From NCBI GenBank assembly GCA_002353975.1, contig DEKQ01000130.1:4219-10747 (forward strand): a DNA stretch of 6,529 bases, given 5' to 3'. The notes beneath the pieces were generated by a model, which searched no databases, was not told the origin of the DNA, and saw nothing but the letters and a program-made list of their open reading frames with translations. The position numbers and the translations under genes are program-made. Position 1 is the first letter of the stretch, and each line of letters starts with the position of its first letter. This DNA comes from Prevotellaceae bacterium UBA2718 (GTDB taxonomy: Bacteria > Bacteroidota > Bacteroidia > Bacteroidales > Bacteroidaceae). Of this stretch, positions 4,815-6,529 are shown one piece after another.

Positions 4815-6529
4815 TCACGTCTCCCTCTCCTTGGGGAGGGTTGAGGTGGGGCTTTTCACCATCTCCAGCAGCTCTTCGCCGGTGAGCTTGTGGCTCATGT
4901 CGGTGCTGTCGAGGATATTCTCCACCATGTCCTGCTTGCGTTTGTGCAGGCGTTGTATCTTTTCCTCTATGGTGCCCGAGGATATGAGGTGATAGACAGT
5001 GACGGCGCGGCGCTGCCCTATGCGGTGTGCACGGTCCGTAGCCTGCGACTCTATGGCAGGATTCCACCACGGGTCGGTGTGTATCACATAGTTGGCACGC
5101 GTCAGGTTCAGACCCAGGCCGCCTGCCTTGAGCGATATGAGGAACACCGCAGGGCTGCCATCGCCACCCTGAAACAGCGTGACGAGGCGCTGACGCTCCT
5201 TGATAGGCACGGAGCCGTCTATATATAAATAAGGTATATGAGCCTCGGCAAGGGCCTCGCGTATCTGCGACAGGTAGGTGGTGAACTGCGAGAAGACGAG
5301 CACGGCAGCCTCGCTGTTGCCCTCCACGATGGTCGAGAGCAGCTCCAGCAGTGCCTGCGTCTTGGACGGACAGCAAGCCGTCATGCGCAGGCGGGTAATC
5401 TCGGCAAGCGTATTCACGCCAACGGAGGAGCCGAGGTCCTGCAGCAGCATGGACTCCGCACGCTGACGGATGGCCTCATAGCGCGCTATCTCGTCGGCAG
5501 AGAGCGTCACATGCTGATAGATTTCTTCTTTCTCAGGCAGCTCCTGAGCCACTTTCTCCTTCGTGCGGCGCAGCATGAAGGGCTTGATGAGACGGTCAAG
5601 AGACTGCTGCGCCTCCTTGTCGTGCAGCAATTCGATGGGCTGTATGAAGCGGCGGTTGAAGTCCTCAAACGTGCCCAACAGTCCGGGGTTGACAAATTGG
5701 AAAAGGTTCCACAGCTCGCCAAGATGGTTCTGCACCGGCGTACCGGTGAGCATGATGCGGTAATCACTCTTCAGCCGCATGGCAACGGCGCTCGTCTTTG
5801 CGCCGCGGTTCTTGATGATGTGGGCTTCGTCAAGGCAGATGGTCTTCCATTGCTTCTTCGTTATGATGTCCTTCACACTCAGCAGCAGCATATATGTCAT
5901 CACCACCACGTCGCCGGCCTTTGCCTTCTCAATGGCAGCGCGGCGGTCGCTCTCGAAATTGAGCATCGTGACACGCAGTGACGGAGCGAATTTCTCCATC
6001 TCCGTGCGCCAGTTGGGTGCTACGGAGGCAGGTGCTATGACCAGCGTAGGCCCTTCATCGGCCTTTGACAGCAGGAAGGCGATGGTCTGTATGGTCTTTC
6101 CCAGACCCATATCGTCGGCCAAGAGCACTCCCGCACCCCAGCTGTTGAGGCGCGACATCCAGTAGTAGCCCTCCTTCTGGTACTCACGCAGCGTGGCATG
6201 GAGCGTCGGGGGGATAGGGGCACAGTAACTGCCGCTCTCCTCTATCTGCTTGCGCAGGGCACGCAGCTCCCCGTCTTCCTCTATCTGAAACTCGCCGTCG
6301 AAGAGGTCTGCACTGAGCACGGCAGCCGAAAACTTGGACATCTGCACCTTGCCGTGAGCACGTGTGGCAATGGTGCTGAGCTGATAGAGCTGGCGGCGCA
6401 GGCTGTCAGAGAGCGCAAGAAACTCGCCGTCGCTCAGCTGTATGTAGTTGCCGCGAGCCTGACCGGCAAGGTCAAGCAACTGCGACATAGTGAGGACATG
6501 GTCCTGATCCACCTCCACAGAGCCTTCTA
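4815..6529 (-). CDS. SNF2-family DEAD/DEAH helicase, C-terminal part (5' end outside window)
   Basis: The reading frame is open to the right edge of the window; the first possible internal start is a GTG at 6518, but codons for E-G-S continue upstream, so the gene is cut by the window and at least 567 residues are present. Counting from that GTG: Walker A DDMGLGKT (135-142, Lys141), DEAH at 230-233, motif III LTGTP at 257-261, and the second RecA lobe with SLKAGGLGLNL (462-472), DPWWNP (482-487) and ATDRAHRIGQ (493-502, motif VI). These are the hallmarks of Snf2/RapA-type ATPases that move along double-stranded DNA or displace proteins from it. Bacterial members of about 1,000 residues or more often carry an N-terminal SWIM or other domain, which would lie outside this window. 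The last 12 or so residues derive from a palindromic repeat copy. It runs into the protease gene after 23 bp. Confidence 0.92.
   Translation of the reverse strand, partial: EGSVEVDQDHVLTMSQLLDLAGQARGNYIQLSDGEFLALSDSLRRQLYQLSTIATRAHGKVQMSKFSAAVLSADLFDGEFQIEEDGELRALRKQIEESGSYCAPIPPTLHATLREYQKEGYYWMSRLNSWGAGVLLADDMGLGKTIQTIAFLLSKADEGPTLVIAPASVAPNWRTEMEKFAPSLRVTMLNFESDRRAAIEKAKAGDVVVMTYMLLLSVKDIITKKQWKTICLDEAHIIKNRGAKTSAVAMRLKSDYRIMLTGTPVQNHLGELWNLFQFVNPGLLGTFEDFNRRFIQPIELLHDKEAQQSLDRLIKPFMLRRTKEKVAQELPEKEEIYQHVTLSADEIARYEAIRQRAESMLLQDLGSSVGVNTLAEITRLRMTACCPSKTQALLELLSTIVEGNSEAAVLVFSQFTTYLSQIREALAEAHIPYLYIDGSVPIKERQRLVTLFQGGDGSPAVFLISLKAGGLGLNLTRANYVIHTDPWWNPAIESQATDRAHRIGQRRAVTVYHLISSGTIEEKIQRLHKRKQDMVENILDSTDMSHKLTGEELLEMVKSPTSTLPKERET
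4824..4856 (+). repeat. Palindromic repeat copy 8, at the helicase C-terminus
   Basis: CCTCTCCTTGGGGAGGG followed by TTGAGGTGGGGCTTTT: palindrome first, tail to the right, so inverted relative to the copy at 4723. It is more diverged than the others. On the minus strand it is read as KSPTSTLPKERE, the final residues of the helicase, in the same frame as copy 3 (SPSGLPQGGG). Confidence 0.7.

Noticed and set aside
4105..4992. Plus-strand open frame (295 codons) across the protease and helicase ends
   Set aside because: It runs antisense through two genes with catalytic motifs and is kept open by the stop-free repeat copies; no domain is visible.
5238..5981. Plus-strand open frame (247 codons) antisense to the helicase
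   Set aside because: The opposite strand carries the continuous SNF2 motifs; this frame is its shadow.

Overview
The window looks like chromosomal DNA from a Bacteroidales bacterium, most likely Prevotella-like. Three things point there. The two upstream regions that can be read as promoters fit the Bacteroidetes pattern (TTTG, about 19-20 nt, then TAnnTTTG) and lack strong Shine-Dalgarno sites. The gene families are typical of the group. A GC-rich palindromic repeat (core CCTCCCCCTTGGGGGAGG with a one-sided tail AGCCCCCTCCCAGCC), of a kind common in such genomes, occurs eight times here. The assignment rests on these signatures and not on a database search.

Layout. Positions 1-344 hold no credible gene; they are a patchwork of inverted, direct and palindromic repeats. 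Positions 345-3014 (minus) encode a three-part lipid enzyme: acyl-CoA/acyl-ACP synthetase, acyl carrier protein and PlsC-type acyltransferase. A 93-bp gap (3015-3107) carries two back-to-back promoters, each so close to its start codon that both transcripts should be nearly leaderless. Positions 3108-3701 (plus) encode an exported M15-family peptidoglycan peptidase. Converging on it and overlapping its 3' end by 56 bp is a minus-strand lipoprotein with a papain-type Cys/His/Asn triad (3646-4791). Just 23 bp upstream of that gene ends a SNF2-family helicase (4815 to the right edge, 5' end missing), so helicase and protease probably share a transcript.

How the parts relate. The synthetase-ACP-acyltransferase could activate a free fatty acid, load it on its own ACP and pass it to a lysophospholipid or other acceptor. 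The M15 and C1-like peptidases are envelope proteins. No shared pathway links the helicase to the rest.

Most notable is that the palindromic repeat lies inside all three minus-strand proteins. In one orientation it is read in all three reading frames in different places, and its consensus has no stop codon in any of six frames. It sits in a linker of the lipid enzyme, in the signal peptide and an internal loop of the protease, and at the C-terminus of the helicase. This resembles in principle the Rickettsia palindromic elements that insert in coding sequence. A second, 7-bp repeat occurs twice in the lipid enzyme; a one-unit slip in the longer tract would remove the acyltransferase domain.
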